Positions 37,993 to 47,684 of a stretch of 64,000 nt of DNA are shown one piece after another. This DNA comes from Streptomyces sp. ISL-100 (lineage in GTDB: Bacteria; Actinomycetota; Actinomycetes; Streptomycetales; Streptomycetaceae). The notes beneath the pieces were generated by a model. That model saw only the letters and a list, made by a program, of their open reading frames with translations, was not told where the DNA came from and made no database searches. The translations under genes were made by a program, and so were the position numbers. Location: contig NZ_JAGGOK010000069.1 of NCBI RefSeq assembly GCF_018614615.1, positions 1 to 64,000 on the forward strand, given 5' to 3'. Numbering within the stretch: position 1 is the first letter of the stretch; every line of letters begins with the position of its first letter.

Positions 37993-39645
37993 GTGACCAG
38001 TCGATTCGCTTCATCTCCCAGCCGCCGCACGGCTCTCAAAGCCGCCGCCGCCACCGCTGTCGCCGCCCCTGTCGTCGCCGGTACGAGCTCCAGAGCCGCT
38101 GCTGCCGACGCCGTACAGAGACCCGCGTTCCTCCATGGAGTCGCTTCCGGCGACCCGTTGCCCGACGGCGTCCTCCTGTGGACCCGCATAACTCCCACCC
38201 CTGACGCCGGGCCGGGCTCCGGCAAGGGGCCCGACGTAGCGGTGAGTTGGGAGGTCGCCGAGGACAAGGGGTTCTCGAAGACCGTCGCCCGCGGTACGAC
38301 GACCGCGAGCGCGGCGACCGACCACACCGTCAAGGTCGACGTAAGGGGCTTGGCTCAGGCGACCGCCTATTACTTCCGCTTCACCGCGGGCGAGGTCGTG
38401 TCCCCCATCGCCCGCACCCGCACCGCTCCCGCCGCCGACGCCGCCACGCCCGGTGTGCGCTTCGGCGTCGTTTCCTGCGCCAACTGGGAGTCGGGTTACT
38501 TCTCGGCGTACCGGCATCTCGCCGCCCGCGCCGACCTGGACGCGGTCCTCCACCTCGGCGACTACGTCTACGAGTACGCGACCGGCAGCTACCCCGCGCC
38601 CTCATCCGTCGTACGGCAGCACGAGCCCACCCACGAGATCCTCACGCTCGCCGACTACCGCACCCGCCACGGCAAGTACAAGACCGACGCCGATCTCCAG
38701 GCCCTGCACGCCGCGCACCCGGTCATAGCCATCTGGGACGACCACGAAATCGCCAACGATGCCTGGTCGGGCGGCGCGGAGAACCACACGCCGGGCGCGG
38801 AGGGCGAGTGGGCCGCGCGCGTGGCCGCCGCGAAGCAGGCGTACTTCGAGTGGATGCCGGTCCGCGCCTCCACGGAGGGCACCGTCTACCGGCGGCTGCG
38901 CTTCGGCAAGCTGGCCGATCTGCACCTGCTCGACCTGAGGTCGTTCCGCTCCCAGCAGGCGAAAATCGGCAACGGATCGGTCGACGATCCGGAGCGTACG
39001 ATCACGGGCCGCGCCCAGCTGGACTGGCTCAAGTCCGGGCTCGCCTCCTCCGACGCCGCCTGGAAGCTGGTGGGTACGTCGGTGATGATCTCGCCGGTTG
39101 CCTTCGGCTCCCTTCCGGCCCATCTGCTGGAGCCGCTGGCCGAGTTGGTCGGTCTGCCCAAGGAAGGCCTCGCGGTCAATGTCGACCAGTGGGACGGCTA
39201 CACCGACGACCGCAAGGAGCTGATCACCCACCTCAGGGACCGGGCGATCAAGAACACGGTCTTCCTGACCGGTGACATCCACATGGCATGGGCCAACGAC
39301 GTGCCGGTCAGGGCGGCGACGTATCCGCTCTCGCCGTCGGCGGCGACCGAGTTCGTGGTCACCTCGGTCTCCTCGGACAACCTCGACGACATCCTGAACG
39401 TCGCGCCGCAGACCGTCTCGCTGGTCGCCGCCACGGCGGTCAAGGCCGCCAACCGACATGTGAAGTGGCTGGACATGGACTCTCACGGCTTCGGCGTCCT
39501 CGATGTCACGGGCGAGCGCTCGCAGATGGACTACTTCGTCATCTCCGACAAGACGCGGCAGGACGCGACCGCGCGCTGGGCGCGCTCGTACCGCACGCTC
39601 AGCGGAACGCAGAAGGTCGAGCGGGTGAACCAGCCGGTTCACTGA
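37993..39645 (+). CDS. phoD: Secreted alkaline phosphatase D
   Basis: PhoD-family phosphodiesterase/phosphatase of 550 residues. The Tat signal contains [17 protein letters not shown] and probably ends near the SRAAAADA segment (about residue 35). An N-terminal beta domain ([20 protein letters not shown]) precedes the metallophosphatase domain with [15 protein letters not shown] (metal Cys region), [26 protein letters not shown] and [13 protein letters not shown]. These hold the Fe/Ca ligands known in PhoD. It releases phosphate from organic esters outside the cell. S. coelicolor phoD is PhoP-controlled, and the hairpin region just upstream fits such control. The GTG start is at 37993. Confidence 0.95.
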   Translation: MTSRFASSPSRRTALKAAAATAVAAPVVAGTSSRAAAADAVQRPAFLHGVASGDPLPDGVLLWTRITPTPDAGPGSGKGPDVAVSWEVAEDKGFSKTVARGTTTASAATDHTVKVDVRGLAQATAYYFRFTAGEVVSPIARTRTAPAADAATPGVRFGVVSCANWESGYFSAYRHLAARADLDAVLHLGDYVYEYATGSYPAPSSVVRQHEPTHEILTLADYRTRHGKYKTDADLQALHAAHPVIAIWDDHEIANDAWSGGAENHTPGAEGEWAARVAAAKQAYFEWMPVRASTEGTVYRRLRFGKLADLHLLDLRSFRSQQAKIGNGSVDDPERTITGRAQLDWLKSGLASSDAAWKLVGTSVMISPVAFGSLPAHLLEPLAELVGLPKEGLAVNVDQWDGYTDDRKELITHLRDRAIKNTVFLTGDIHMAWANDVPVRAATYPLSPSAATEFVVTSVSSDNLDDILNVAPQTVSLVAATAVKAANRHVKWLDMDSHGFGVLDVTGERSQMDYFVISDKTRQDATARWARSYRTLSGTQKVERVNQPVH

Positions 39646-39694
39646 CGGGCGATTTTCAGCCACCAAGCAACCTGTTGCGAGCAGATCACGTCAG

Positions 39695-39745
39695 GAGGCG
39701 GGTGGTGTTAATCCGCCATCCGAATGCGGACACACCACCCGCCTC
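39695..39745. terminator. Terminator hairpin after phoD
   Basis: GAGGCGGGTGGTGT (39695-39708) is perfectly complementary to ACACCACCCGCCTC (39732-39745). The 23-base loop holds a second nested stem (TCCGC/GCGGA). It begins 50 bases after the phoD stop and should end its transcript. Confidence 0.88.
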
Positions 39746-39932
39746 GGTAGCCCCAGGCCTTACCTGCACATCTCAATGTCTGGACCAGGCTGAAACTTTT
39801 CGTCCCGATGCCCCAATTGCTCTGCGGATTGATTGGGCTTGATCGCTTCTCTTCAAGATCTGACATGCACACATAACCTCCGGGCAGCGGCGAGGAACAA
39901 CCCACCCTCGCCCACCCCCGCGAGGAGTCAAC

Positions 39933-40934
39933 GTGCGTGCTCTTGCCCGTATATCCCCCCTTCTGCGCAAGCGGTTCATCGGTACGGCGGTGATGGCCGG
40001 AACCCTGGCCCTGTCCACCCTGTCCGCACCCGCCGGTACGGCCGTCGCCAAGGCGCCTGCCGGGAAGGCCGAGAAGTGCGTCGAGGAGACGCACGCGAGC
40101 ACCGCCCGCGAGGCGCGTCCGTCGGGTGACCAGCACGCCCATGAGCCCAACGAGGTCACCGCCGCCAAGGCCCAGGCCATGGACGCGGACCTGCGCAAGA
40201 GACTCGACAAGCTGCGTACGTCGGGCGGCGCCGCCAGGGACTTCTCGGCCACCGCCGTGAGGAACATCCCGGTGTACTTCCACGTCGTGCACAGCGGCAC
40301 CACGGGCAAGCTGACGACGACCGACATCAACAACCAGATGGCGGTCCTCAACTCGGCGTTCGGCGGCCAGGGCACCGGAAACGTCAATTCCAACTTCCAG
40401 TTCACGCTGGCCGGTACGGACTACACGGACAACGCCTCCTGGTACAACCTGGCGTCCGGCTCGACCGCCGAGAAGGAGATGAAGGCCGCCCTGCGTCAAG
40501 GCGGCGCCGGCGCGCTCAACTTCTACACCGCCAACCTCAGCGGCGGCCTGCTCGGCTGGGCGACCTTCCCGAGCTCGTACCAGTCCAACCCGACGATGGA
40601 CGGCGTCGTCGTCCTCGACAAGTCGCTCCCGGGCGGCAGCTCCGCCAACTACAACGAGGGCGACACCGCCACCCACGAGGTCGGCCACTGGCTCGGGCTC
40701 TACCACACCTTCCAGGGCGGCTGTAACGGCAACGGCGACTACGTCACCGACACCCCGGCCGAGAAGAGCGCCGCGTACCAGTGCCCGACCGGCCGTGACT
40801 CCTGCGCCAGCAAGCCCGGCGTCGACCCGGTCCACAACTTCATGGACTACACGTACGACAACTGCATGTACCAGTTCACGGCCGGCCAGGTGACGCGGAT
40901 GACCGACAGCTGGACGGCGTACCGCGCCGGCTGA
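39933..40934 (+). CDS. Secreted zinc metalloprotease, M43 (pappalysin) type
   Basis: Protein of 333 residues. The N-terminal signal ([26 protein letters not shown], quoted part [16 protein letters not shown]) and a charged propeptide of about 70 residues precede the protease domain, which starts near IPVYFHVVH. The metzincin zinc motif [11 protein letters not shown] spans 248-258 (ligands His248, His252, His258; catalytic Glu249), and the Met-turn region is [10 protein letters not shown]. Cys residues in the last 80 positions ([26 protein letters not shown]) probably form disulfides. It starts with GTG after GAGGAG. It is likely an extracellular protease used in nutrient release; it lies between two hairpin terminators, so it is monocistronic. 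Confidence 0.93.
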   Translation: MRALARISPLLRKRFIGTAVMAGTLALSTLSAPAGTAVAKAPAGKAEKCVEETHASTAREARPSGDQHAHEPNEVTAAKAQAMDADLRKRLDKLRTSGGAARDFSATAVRNIPVYFHVVHSGTTGKLTTTDINNQMAVLNSAFGGQGTGNVNSNFQFTLAGTDYTDNASWYNLASGSTAEKEMKAALRQGGAGALNFYTANLSGGLLGWATFPSSYQSNPTMDGVVVLDKSLPGGSSANYNEGDTATHEVGHWLGLYHTFQGGCNGNGDYVTDTPAEKSAAYQCPTGRDSCASKPGVDPVHNFMDYTYDNCMYQFTAGQVTRMTDSWTAYRAG

Positions 40935-40949
40935 CCGAACCACTCATGC

Positions 40950-40994
40950 CGAGGCCTCGCGCGTCCCGCGGAAACGGGTACGCGCGGGGCCTCG
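40950..40994. terminator. Bidirectional hairpin between convergent genes
   Basis: CGAGGCC-T-CGCGCGT (40950-40964) pairs with ACGCGCG-G-GGCCTCG (40980-40994), and an inner CCCG/CGGG extends the stem. It lies between the M43 protease stop and the dienelactone hydrolase stop, which converge. Confidence 0.85.
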
Positions 40995-41001
40995 CGCCGC
41001 T

Positions 41002-41571
41002 TTAAAGAGTCGCCAGGAACCCGGCCGCGACCTTCCACGTCTGCGCGGCCGCATCGGCGTCGTAGTCCGGCAGATCCGGGTCGGTGTAGAGGTGCCCGGC
41101 TCCGGGATAGCGATAGATCTCCACGTCCGCGCCGGCCCGCCGTATCCGCAGATACCAGGCGTTCAGCCAGTCGTCGGACTCGAAGGGATCCGGGTCCGCG
41201 ACATGCAGCTGTACGGGCAGATCGTGCGCCGAAGCGTCGTCCGCGATGTCCGAGGTGCCGTGCAGAAGCAGCAGCCCACGGGCCTTCTCGTCACCGAGCG
41301 CCAGATTCTGCGCCACGGACCCGCCGAAGGAGAAACCGGCGTACACCAGACCGCTCTCGGAGTGCGGGGCAGCGGCCAGAACGGCACGCCGCAGCAACTC
41401 GTCCCGGCCGATGGCGTCCTTGATCGCCATACCCTCCTCCACGGTTTCGGCGGTTTGCCCGTCGAAGAGGTCGGGCACGTGCACCTGGTGCCCGGCGGCA
41501 CGTAGCCGCTCTGCTGCGGCGTGCACCGCCGGGCGCAGACCGCAGACGGAGTGGAAAAGCATGATGTCCAT
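41002..41571 (-). CDS. Dienelactone hydrolase family protein
   Basis: Alpha/beta hydrolase of 189 residues. The motifs MLFHSVCGLRPAVHAAAERL, HVPDLFDGQTAETVEEGM and YAGFSFGGSVAQNLAL fit the dienelactone hydrolase group. In the nucleophile elbow GFSFGG the residue is Ser where classical DLH has Cys. GAGHLYTDPD near the C-terminus carries the catalytic His. The ATG at 41571 has GGAGG seven bases upstream; the long upstream frame is a shadow of the MscS gene. The substrate is unknown; these enzymes often act on lactones or esters. It diverges from the MscS gene by 30 bases. Confidence 0.9.
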   Translation of the reverse strand: MDIMLFHSVCGLRPAVHAAAERLRAAGHQVHVPDLFDGQTAETVEEGMAIKDAIGRDELLRRAVLAAAPHSESGLVYAGFSFGGSVAQNLALGDEKARGLLLLHGTSDIADDASAHDLPVQLHVADPDPFESDDWLNAWYLRIRRAGADVEIYRYPGAGHLYTDPDLPDYDADAAAQTWKVAAGFLATL

Positions 41572-41601
41572 CCCGTCATCCTCCCATTTAGCGTCGGAGT
41601 C

Positions 41602-42729
41602 ATGGAGAACGTACTGCGCCCGTTGCTCGTCATCGGTGGCTCGGTCACGCTCACGCTGCTCGTCGGCTGGGCCGCCGATCTCTTTCTGCGCCGGACCGAT
41701 GCCCGTCACCACGAGACCCCCCTGTGGGGCCTGCTGCGCCGCTGCCGCGTCCCGCTGCAGGTGCTGCTGCTCGCCGCGGTCCTGAGAGGGGCGTACGAGA
41801 AGACCGACCTGAGGATGGTCCAGGACCACAGGGGCGGAATCGGCCAGACGCTCTCGCTGGTGCTGATCGGCACCGGCGCGTGGCTGGTGGTGCGGATCGC
41901 CTCCGCCGTCGTGGAATCGTCGTACGCCCGCTACGCGTCCTCGACACGCGATCCTGCCCGGGTACGGCGTGTCCGCACCCAGGTCACGCTGATCATGCGG
42001 ATCGTGACCGCGGTCGTGGCGGTGGTGGCGGCCGGCGCGATGCTGATGACCTTCCCCGGCATGCGGACGATCGGTACGTCGATGCTCGCCTCGGCCGGAA
42101 TCATCGGCATCGTCGCCGGTGTCGCGGCCCAGTCGACCCTCGGCAACCTCTTCGCCGGCTTCCAGATCGCCTTCGGCGACATGGTGCGCATAGGGGACAC
42201 GGTGGTCGTGGACGGCGAGTGGGGCACGGTGGAGGAGGTCACGCTCACGTTCCTGGCCGTACGGACCTGGGACGAGCGGCGGATCACGATGCCGGTGTCG
42301 TACTTCACCAGCAAGCCGTTCGAGAACTGGTCGCGCGGCGGCGCCCAGATGACCGGCACGGTCTTCCTCCACCTCGACCACAGCGCCCCCGTGGACCTGA
42401 TGCGGGAGAAGCTCCAGGAGATCCTGGGTACGTGCAAGGCCTGGGACGGCCGCGACTGGGGCCTGGCGGTCACCGACACGACGCCGAACACCATGGAGCT
42501 ACGGGCGGTCGTCACGGCCAAGGACGCGGACGACGTCTGGACAGTGCGGTGCACAGTGCGTGAACAACTGATCGCCTGGCTGACCGAGAAGCACCCGTAC
42601 GCCCTCCCCCGCATCGCCACAGCCCCGGCGGCCCACCCGCCGAACGGCAACGGCCGCCGCCCGCCGGAGGCGAACACGCACGCCGAGGACGACACGACCG
42701 ACCCGACCCCGCGCACGGGCCGCGGCTGA
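41602..42729 (+). CDS. MscS-type mechanosensitive ion channel
   Basis: Membrane protein of 375 residues. Four hydrophobic segments at about 8-28, 53-70, 84-105 and 132-155 precede the pore helix TSMLASAGIIGIVAGVAAQ and the canonical MscS stretch STLGNLFAGFQIAFGDMVRIGD. A beta domain follows (VVDGEWGTVEEVTLTFLAVRTWD, RRITMPVSYFTSKPFENWSR). The channel opens under membrane tension to release solutes on osmotic downshock. The C-terminal 40 residues are Pro/Asn/Thr-rich and disordered. ATG at 41602. It ends 15 bases from a convergent Na+/H+ antiporter gene with no space for a terminator, so antisense overlap of the transcripts is likely. Confidence 0.93.
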   Translation: MENVLRPLLVIGGSVTLTLLVGWAADLFLRRTDARHHETPLWGLLRRCRVPLQVLLLAAVLRGAYEKTDLRMVQDHRGGIGQTLSLVLIGTGAWLVVRIASAVVESSYARYASSTRDPARVRRVRTQVTLIMRIVTAVVAVVAAGAMLMTFPGMRTIGTSMLASAGIIGIVAGVAAQSTLGNLFAGFQIAFGDMVRIGDTVVVDGEWGTVEEVTLTFLAVRTWDERRITMPVSYFTSKPFENWSRGGAQMTGTVFLHLDHSAPVDLMREKLQEILGTCKAWDGRDWGLAVTDTTPNTMELRAVVTAKDADDVWTVRCTVREQLIAWLTEKHPYALPRIATAPAAHPPNGNGRRPPEANTHAEDDTTDPTPRTGRG

Positions 42730-42744
42730 CCCGGCGCGAGGCGC

Positions 42745-44331
42745 CTACCTCAGGCTGCGCACATCAAGGTGATGCAGCACCCGGTCCACAACCTCCGGGT
42801 CCGCCCCCGGTTCGTTCCGCGCGGACAGCACCTCGTGCCGCGCCGCCGACATCATCTCGCGCTGGATCCGGTGCACGGACTTCATCCGCTCGACGCGCTG
42901 CGCGTACGCCTCGCGCCGCTCCTCGTCCACGATCTCCGGACTGATCCTGGCCCCGATGTCGAACGCACCGCGCAGGAGCCGCTCCAGGACGTCCTCCGGC
43001 AGCTCCTCGACGTCCTGGATCTCCTTCAGCCTGCGCTTGGCGGCCTTGGCTGCCCGCACCGCGAGCTCATGTTCGAGCTCGCGCTCCACCCCCGTGTCCG
43101 CGCGTACGCCGAGCCTGCGCACCAGCCACGGCAGCGTGAGCCCCTGAACGACGAGTGTCGTCAGGATGACGGCGAACGCGATGAAGATGATCTCGTCCCG
43201 CGCCGGGAACGGCGAACCGTCGGCCGTCCTGAGCGGAATCGCCAGCGCCAGCGCGACCGACGCCACGCCCCGCATCCCCGACCACCACATGACTACGGTC
43301 TCCCGCCAGCTGACGGGAATGTCCTCGTCGTAGTCCCGGAGCGTGTGCAGCCGCTTGGCCAGCCAGGTCGCCGGCAGCAGCCACGCCAGCCGTACGCCGA
43401 CGACGACTCCTACGATCGCCGCACCCCAGCCGAGCATCGCGCCCAGGCGGTCCTCGGCCGTACCGAAGACGTTGTGCAGCTCAAGGCCGATCAGCCCGAA
43501 GGCGACACCGGTGACCAGAGTGTCGACGATCTGCCAGAACGTCCGTCCGGCGATGCGGCCGAGTACGTCGTCGGCGTCGACGGCGTGCTCCGCCAGATAG
43601 AGCGCGATGACGAGCACGGCGAGCACGCCGGACCCCTTGAACTCCTCCGCCAGCACATAGGCGACGAAGGGCGCCAGCAGCGTCAGGCTGATCTGCAGGG
43701 TCGCGTCGTCGAGGTAGCCCATCAGCTTGTCGGTCATCCAGCCGAGCCCGAACCCGACGACGACGGCGACGAGCGCGGAAAGGAAGAGCTCGCCGACCGC
43801 GACCGGCCAGGAGAACGTTCCGCTCACCGCCGCCGCGATCGCCACGTGATAGAGCACGATGGCCGTCACATCGTTGAACAGCCCTTCGCCCTCCAGGATC
43901 GACACGAGCCGCCGCGGCAGCCCCAGCGACCCGGCCACGGCGGTCGCCGCGACCGGGTCGGGCGGGGCGACGAGCGCGCCCAGCGCGATGGCCGCGGCGA
44001 GCGGCAGCCCCGGGACGAGGGCGCCCGCGACCGCGGCCACCGCGGCCATCGTCACGAAGACGAGCGCCACAGCGAGCAGCAGGATGGGCCTGATATTCGC
44101 GGCGAACTGCCGCCAGGAGGTGCGCTGTACGGCGGCGTACAGCAGCGGCGGCAGGACCAGCGGCAGGATGTACTCGGGCGCGATCTCGACGTTCGGTACG
44201 AACGGCAGCAGCGCCATAACGATCCCGGCGAGCGTCATCAGTACCGGCGCCGGCAGCCCGAGGCGCTCTCCGAGCGGCACCGTGACGACGGCCCCCAGCA
44301 ACAGCAGGAACAGCAGGGCCAATTGATCCAC
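42745..44331 (-). CDS. Na+/H+ antiporter, CPA1 family
   Basis: Cation:proton antiporter of 528 residues with about 12 membrane helices. Family features are LVLPPLLYAAVQRTSWRQF in helix 3 region, LVAPPDPVAATAVAG (Pro/Asp motif), VSILEGEGLFNDVTAIVLY with the acidic ion-binding residues, and the MRGVASVALALAIPL segment. The C-terminal cytoplasmic domain (ELEHELAVRAAKAAKRRLKE) is long and helical. It exchanges external protons for internal sodium or potassium and helps pH and salt balance. It lies downstream of the GH5 gene on the same strand, separated by 53 bases, and meets MscS tail to tail. Confidence 0.94.
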   Translation of the reverse strand: MDQLALLFLLLLGAVVTVPLGERLGLPAPVLMTLAGIVMALLPFVPNVEIAPEYILPLVLPPLLYAAVQRTSWRQFAANIRPILLLAVALVFVTMAAVAAVAGALVPGLPLAAAIALGALVAPPDPVAATAVAGSLGLPRRLVSILEGEGLFNDVTAIVLYHVAIAAAVSGTFSWPVAVGELFLSALVAVVVGFGLGWMTDKLMGYLDDATLQISLTLLAPFVAYVLAEEFKGSGVLAVLVIALYLAEHAVDADDVLGRIAGRTFWQIVDTLVTGVAFGLIGLELHNVFGTAEDRLGAMLGWGAAIVGVVVGVRLAWLLPATWLAKRLHTLRDYDEDIPVSWRETVVMWWSGMRGVASVALALAIPLRTADGSPFPARDEIIFIAFAVILTTLVVQGLTLPWLVRRLGVRADTGVERELEHELAVRAAKAAKRRLKEIQDVEELPEDVLERLLRGAFDIGARISPEIVDEERREAYAQRVERMKSVHRIQREMMSAARHEVLSARNEPGADPEVVDRVLHHLDVRSLR

Positions 44332-44384
44332 GGTGCACCATCCGGCGGTTCGGAATCTCGACGATCAAGACCCCAAGCGTGCCA

Positions 44385-45392
44385 CTACTCCCGGATTCGC
44401 TGCCGGATCCAGACGCCGGCTTCCTTCAGTACGCCGTTGCCGGTCCAGGTGTCTCCGGCACAGGTGCCGGTCTTGAAGACGGCTCCCGAGCGGTCGTCGT
44501 CGGAGTAGTTCCAATTGGTCCAGGAGATCTTCTTGCGCTTCATCAGGTCGAGGAAGCGCTGGGACTGGGCGAAGTCGTTGGCGCCCTCGCCGGCGTAGTT
44601 CTGCGTGCCGAACTCGGTGACGAACACCGGGAGCCGGTCGGAGGCCCGGTTGAGGGCGTCCAGGTACTCGCCCTGGTGCGAGGCGGCGTAGAAGTGGAAG
44701 GTGTACATGATGTTGGAGGCGTTCACCGGGTTACGGACGACCTCCTGCTCGTCGGCGCCCTCCGAGACGCCGAACGACGACCACGCGCGCGTGCCGACCA
44801 GGACCACGGCGTCCTGGTCCTGCGCCCTGATGACGGGGATGATCGTCTCGGCGTACGACTTGATCTTCGACCAGCTCGTGCCGGACGGCTCGTTGGCAAT
44901 CTCGTAGAGGACACCGGGGTTGTCCTTGTACTTCTTCGCCATCGCGGTGAAGAAGGTCTTGGCGCGCGAGAGATTGAAGTTGGGGTCGCCCGGGTCGAGC
45001 ATGTGCCAGTCGATCACGGCGTACATGCCGCGCCGGTGGGCGCCGTCGACGAATTTCTGGGCCAGCGCGGTGAAGCGCTGCGGGTCGTTCTCGTAGCCGC
45101 CCTCCTGGACGTACGTCGAGACGCGCAGGACGTCGGCGCGCCAGTCACTGGCGAGGGCGTCGAGCGACCCGTCGGTGACGCACTGGGAGTACCACTGGGT
45201 GCCGTGGGTGCTCATTCCGCGCAGTTGGACGGCCTGGCCCTGCTCGTTGCAGAGCTGGCGGCCGCAGACCTTGAGCTGTCCGTTGGCGGAGACGGCGGAG
45301 GAGGCGGAGGAGGCGGATTCGGTGGCGCCGACAGGCGATTGGAGTGCCATCACAACTCCGAGCGCCAAGGTGAAGAGCAGGGGCTTGCGCAT
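44385..45392 (-). CDS. Secreted glycoside hydrolase family 5 (endoglucanase-like)
   Basis: Protein of 335 residues with a Sec signal peptide (LLFTLALGVVMALQSPVGA; cleavage near residue 23). The catalytic domain begins at VCGRQLCNEQGQAVQLRGMSTHG. The acid/base Glu168 lies in YEIANEPSG and the nucleophile Glu260 in VFVTEFGTQ; VIDWHMLDPGD is a further GH5 signature. It is probably an endo-beta-1,4-glucanase (GH5_2-like), though mannanase activity cannot be excluded by eye. No carbohydrate-binding module is present. Upstream are two related palindromic elements (45437-45491), suggesting substrate-specific control. Confidence 0.93.
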   Translation of the reverse strand: MRKPLLFTLALGVVMALQSPVGATESASSASSAVSANGQLKVCGRQLCNEQGQAVQLRGMSTHGTQWYSQCVTDGSLDALASDWRADVLRVSTYVQEGGYENDPQRFTALAQKFVDGAHRRGMYAVIDWHMLDPGDPNFNLSRAKTFFTAMAKKYKDNPGVLYEIANEPSGTSWSKIKSYAETIIPVIRAQDQDAVVLVGTRAWSSFGVSEGADEQEVVRNPVNASNIMYTFHFYAASHQGEYLDALNRASDRLPVFVTEFGTQNYAGEGANDFAQSQRFLDLMKRKKISWTNWNYSDDDRSGAVFKTGTCAGDTWTGNGVLKEAGVWIRQRIRE

Positions 45393-45436
45393 GGGGTGGT
45401 GCTCCCTTCGGGTGGGGCCGGTACGGGAGTTCGCGT

Positions 45437-45491
45437 GAAAGTTAGGGTTCTTTCCAATGACCCGTCAAGAATGTTGGGAAACTTTCCTAAC
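45437..45491 (-). promoter_or_regulatory. Two related palindromic elements upstream of GH5 gene
   Basis: Element B (45473-45491) is a 19-bp near-palindrome, read on the gene strand as GTTAGGAAAGTTTCCCAAC. Element A (45437-45455), GGAAAGAACCCTAACTTTC on the gene strand, shares 12 of 15 bases with the second part of B. They lie about 45-100 bases before the GH5 start, as operator sites would. Confidence 0.55.
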
Positions 45492-45508
45492 TATTAGCGG
45501 GCAGCAAA

Positions 45509-45539
45509 ATGGGGCCACAGCCGTGAGCTGTGACCCCAT
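45509..45539 (-). terminator. Intrinsic terminator after the GNAT gene
   Basis: ATGGGG-cc-ACAGC pairs with GCTGT-ga-CCCCAT, loop CGTGA. On the minus strand the stem is followed by TTTTGC. It starts 20 bases after the acetyltransferase stop and ends the dksA-like/lspA/RluD/GNAT transcript. Confidence 0.85.
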
Positions 45540-45558
45540 GAACGCCTCTGAGCTGCGA

Positions 45559-46032
45559 CTACAACCCGCGCCTCATCGCCTGGTGCGGAATCCCCGCGTC
45601 CGGGAATTCCGGCCCGTACACGGCGTACCCGAGCCGCTCGTAGAAGCCGAGCGCGTGCGTTTGCGCGTGCAGGTCCACCGCGCGCAGACCGCGCTCCCGC
45701 GCCGCGTCCTCGATCGCCCGCACCAGCGCCGCCCCGACGCCGAGCCCGCGCGCCTCGCGGCTGACGGCCAGCCGGCCGAGCGAGCCGACCGACTCGTCCC
45801 CGCCGGTCTTGCCGGCCGCGGCGGCGCCGTACAGCAGCCGTCCCGTACCGAGCGGCAGCCCCTCGCCGGTCACGGCCAGGACGTGCACCGCGCCGGCGCC
45901 GTAAGCGTCGTACTCGATGTCGGCGGGCACCCGCTGCTCGACGACGAAGACCTGCTTGCGCACGGCGAAACAGGCCTCCATGTCGGCAGGCCCTTCAGCG
46001 ATCCGGACGACGTACGCAGCAGACGTGCTCAT
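45559..46032 (-). CDS. GNAT family N-acetyltransferase (ElaA-like)
   Basis: Acetyltransferase of 157 residues. ACFAVRKQVFVVEQRVP, YGAGAVHVLAV and the acetyl-CoA binding motif GRLAVSREARGLGVGAALV fit the GNAT fold; the C-terminal FYERLGYAVYGPEFPDAGIPH resembles ElaA-type proteins. The substrate is unknown. The ATG at 46032 (MSTSAAYVV) was preferred to one 39 bases upstream, which overlaps the preceding gene. It follows the RluD gene by 10 bases, with a weak ribosome binding site, so it is probably read from the same mRNA. Confidence 0.92.
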   Translation of the reverse strand: MSTSAAYVVRIAEGPADMEACFAVRKQVFVVEQRVPADIEYDAYGAGAVHVLAVTGEGLPLGTGRLLYGAAAAGKTGGDESVGSLGRLAVSREARGLGVGAALVRAIEDAARERGLRAVDLHAQTHALGFYERLGYAVYGPEFPDAGIPHQAMRRGL

Positions 46033-46042
46033 CGCCGCGCGC

Positions 46043-46984
46043 TCACTCGCTCTCGGCGCGGATGACGTCAAGCGCCTTCTGCAGGTCGGCGGGGTACGAG
46101 CTCTCGAACTCGACCCACTGCCCGTCCGACGGGTGCTCGAAGCCGAGCCGCATCGCGTGCAGCCACTGCCGCGTCAGGCCGAGCCGCTTGCCCATCGTCG
46201 GGTCGGCGCCGTACGTCAGGTCGCCCACGCACGGGTGCCGGTGAGCGGACATGTGCACGCGGATCTGGTGCGTACGCCCCGTCTCCAGCTTGATGTCGAG
46301 GAGCGACGCGGCGCGGAACGCCTCGATCAGGTCGTAGTGCGTGACGGAGGGCTTGCCCTCGGCCGTCACGGCCCACTTGTAGTCGTGGTTGGGGTGGCGC
46401 CCGATCGGGGCGTCGATGGTGCCGCTCATCGGGTCGGGGTGGCCCTGGACCAGCGCGTGGTACTTCTTCACGACGACCCGGTCCCGGAACTGCGCCTTGA
46501 GCAGGGTGTACGCCCGCTCCGACTTGGCCACGACCATGAGGCCCGACGTACCCACGTCGAGGCGGTGCACGATGCCCTGGCGCTCAGCGGCGCCCGAGGT
46601 CGAGATGCGGTATCCGGCGGCGGCGAGCCCGCCGATCACGGTGGTGCCGGTCCAGCCGGGGCTGGGGTGGGCGGCGACGCCGACCGGCTTGTCTATGACG
46701 ACGATGTCGTCGTCGTCGTGCACGATCTCCATGCCCTCGACGGGCTCGGCGACGATCTGTACGGGGGCTGCGGCCTGCGGCATCTCCACCTCGAGCCAGG
46801 CCCCGCCGTGGACCCGCTCGGACTTCCCGACCACCGCCCCGTCGACCTGAACCTTCCCGGCGGCGGCAAGCTCGGCCGCCTTCGTGCGGGAAAACCCGAA
46901 CATCCGGGAAATGGCGGCGTCGACGCGCTCGCCCTCAAGGCCATCGGGTACGGGCAGGGTGCGGAACTCGGGAATGGTACTCAC
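46043..46984 (-). CDS. RluA/RluD-family pseudouridine synthase
   Basis: Protein of 313 residues. An N-terminal S4 RNA-binding domain ([24 protein letters not shown]) is followed by the RluA-type catalytic domain, with the invariant Asp in [36 protein letters not shown] and [19 protein letters not shown] are diagnostic. It isomerises uridines, probably in 23S rRNA as RluD does. The GTG at 46984 ([10 protein letters not shown]) fits the family. It lies 17 bases after lspA, an arrangement conserved in many bacteria. Confidence 0.95.
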   Translation of the reverse strand: MSTIPEFRTLPVPDGLEGERVDAAISRMFGFSRTKAAELAAAGKVQVDGAVVGKSERVHGGAWLEVEMPQAAAPVQIVAEPVEGMEIVHDDDDIVVIDKPVGVAAHPSPGWTGTTVIGGLAAAGYRISTSGAAERQGIVHRLDVGTSGLMVVAKSERAYTLLKAQFRDRVVVKKYHALVQGHPDPMSGTIDAPIGRHPNHDYKWAVTAEGKPSVTHYDLIEAFRAASLLDIKLETGRTHQIRVHMSAHRHPCVGDLTYGADPTMGKRLGLTRQWLHAMRLGFEHPSDGQWVEFESSYPADLQKALDVIRAESE

Positions 46985-47001
46985 CCGTCGAGTATGCCTT
47001 G

Positions 47002-47613
47002 TCAGTCCTTGTGAACGGTCCCGTCGGGGTCCAGCCCCCGGAACGAGAGGATCACAATCAGAATGCCGCCGCACACGATCGCCGAGTCCGCGAGGTTGAA
47101 CACCGCGAAGTTCGCCGGCGCGATGAAGTCGACGACAGCGCCCTTGAAGACGCCCGGCGAGCGGAAGATCCGGTCGGTCAGGTTGCCGAGCGCGCCGCCG
47201 AGCAGCAGGCCCAGCGCGATGGCCCAGGGCAGGCTGTAGAGCTTGCGCGCGAGCCGGGCGATCACCACGATCACGGAGGCCGCGATGGCCGTGAAGATGA
47301 CGGTGAAGGCCTCGCCGATGCCGAACGCGGCGCCCGCGTTCCTGATCGCCTCGAACCTCAGGAGGTCACCGATGACCTCGATCGGCTCGTGATGCTCCAG
47401 CTTGGCCACCACGAGCATCTTGGTGCTCAGATCGAGCACATAGGCGATGAGGGCAACCGTGAACAGCACAGCGATCCTGCGCTTGCCCCTGCCCGCCGGC
47501 TGCTCGTCCGCAGCCGTGTCCGGGGCCGCCGCATCGGAGGTCTCCTCCGGCTCAGCTCCCCCAACCTCATCAGGGGTATCCGGCGTACCGATGATGCGCT
47601 CCGCCTCTGCCAC
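47002..47613 (-). CDS. lspA: Lipoprotein signal peptidase (signal peptidase II)
   Basis: Aspartic membrane protease of 203 residues that removes the signal peptide from diacylglyceryl-prolipoproteins made by Lgt. The catalytic pair is Asp147 in GNLTDRIF and Asp176 in [16 protein letters not shown] (92-98) is conserved. Four membrane helices are visible. A 45-residue cytoplasmic acidic extension ([20 protein letters not shown]) precedes the first helix, longer than in E. coli but usual for Streptomyces. It lies between the DksA-like gene and the pseudouridine synthase gene. Confidence 0.96.
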   Translation of the reverse strand: MAEAERIIGTPDTPDEVGGAEPEETSDAAAPDTAADEQPAGRGKRRIAVLFTVALIAYVLDLSTKMLVVAKLEHHEPIEVIGDLLRFEAIRNAGAAFGIGEAFTVIFTAIAASVIVVIARLARKLYSLPWAIALGLLLGGALGNLTDRIFRSPGVFKGAVVDFIAPANFAVFNLADSAIVCGGILIVILSFRGLDPDGTVHKD

Positions 47614-47684
47614 GTGAGTCCCTCAACCTAGGTGCCTGACTGAGGACGAGGGTACGGCACACACGTACGGACAGACTTGTGGTG

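Noticed and set aside
45393-45460. CebR operator upstream of GH5
   Set aside because: The canonical TGGGAGCGCTCCCA palindrome is not present; different dyads occur instead.
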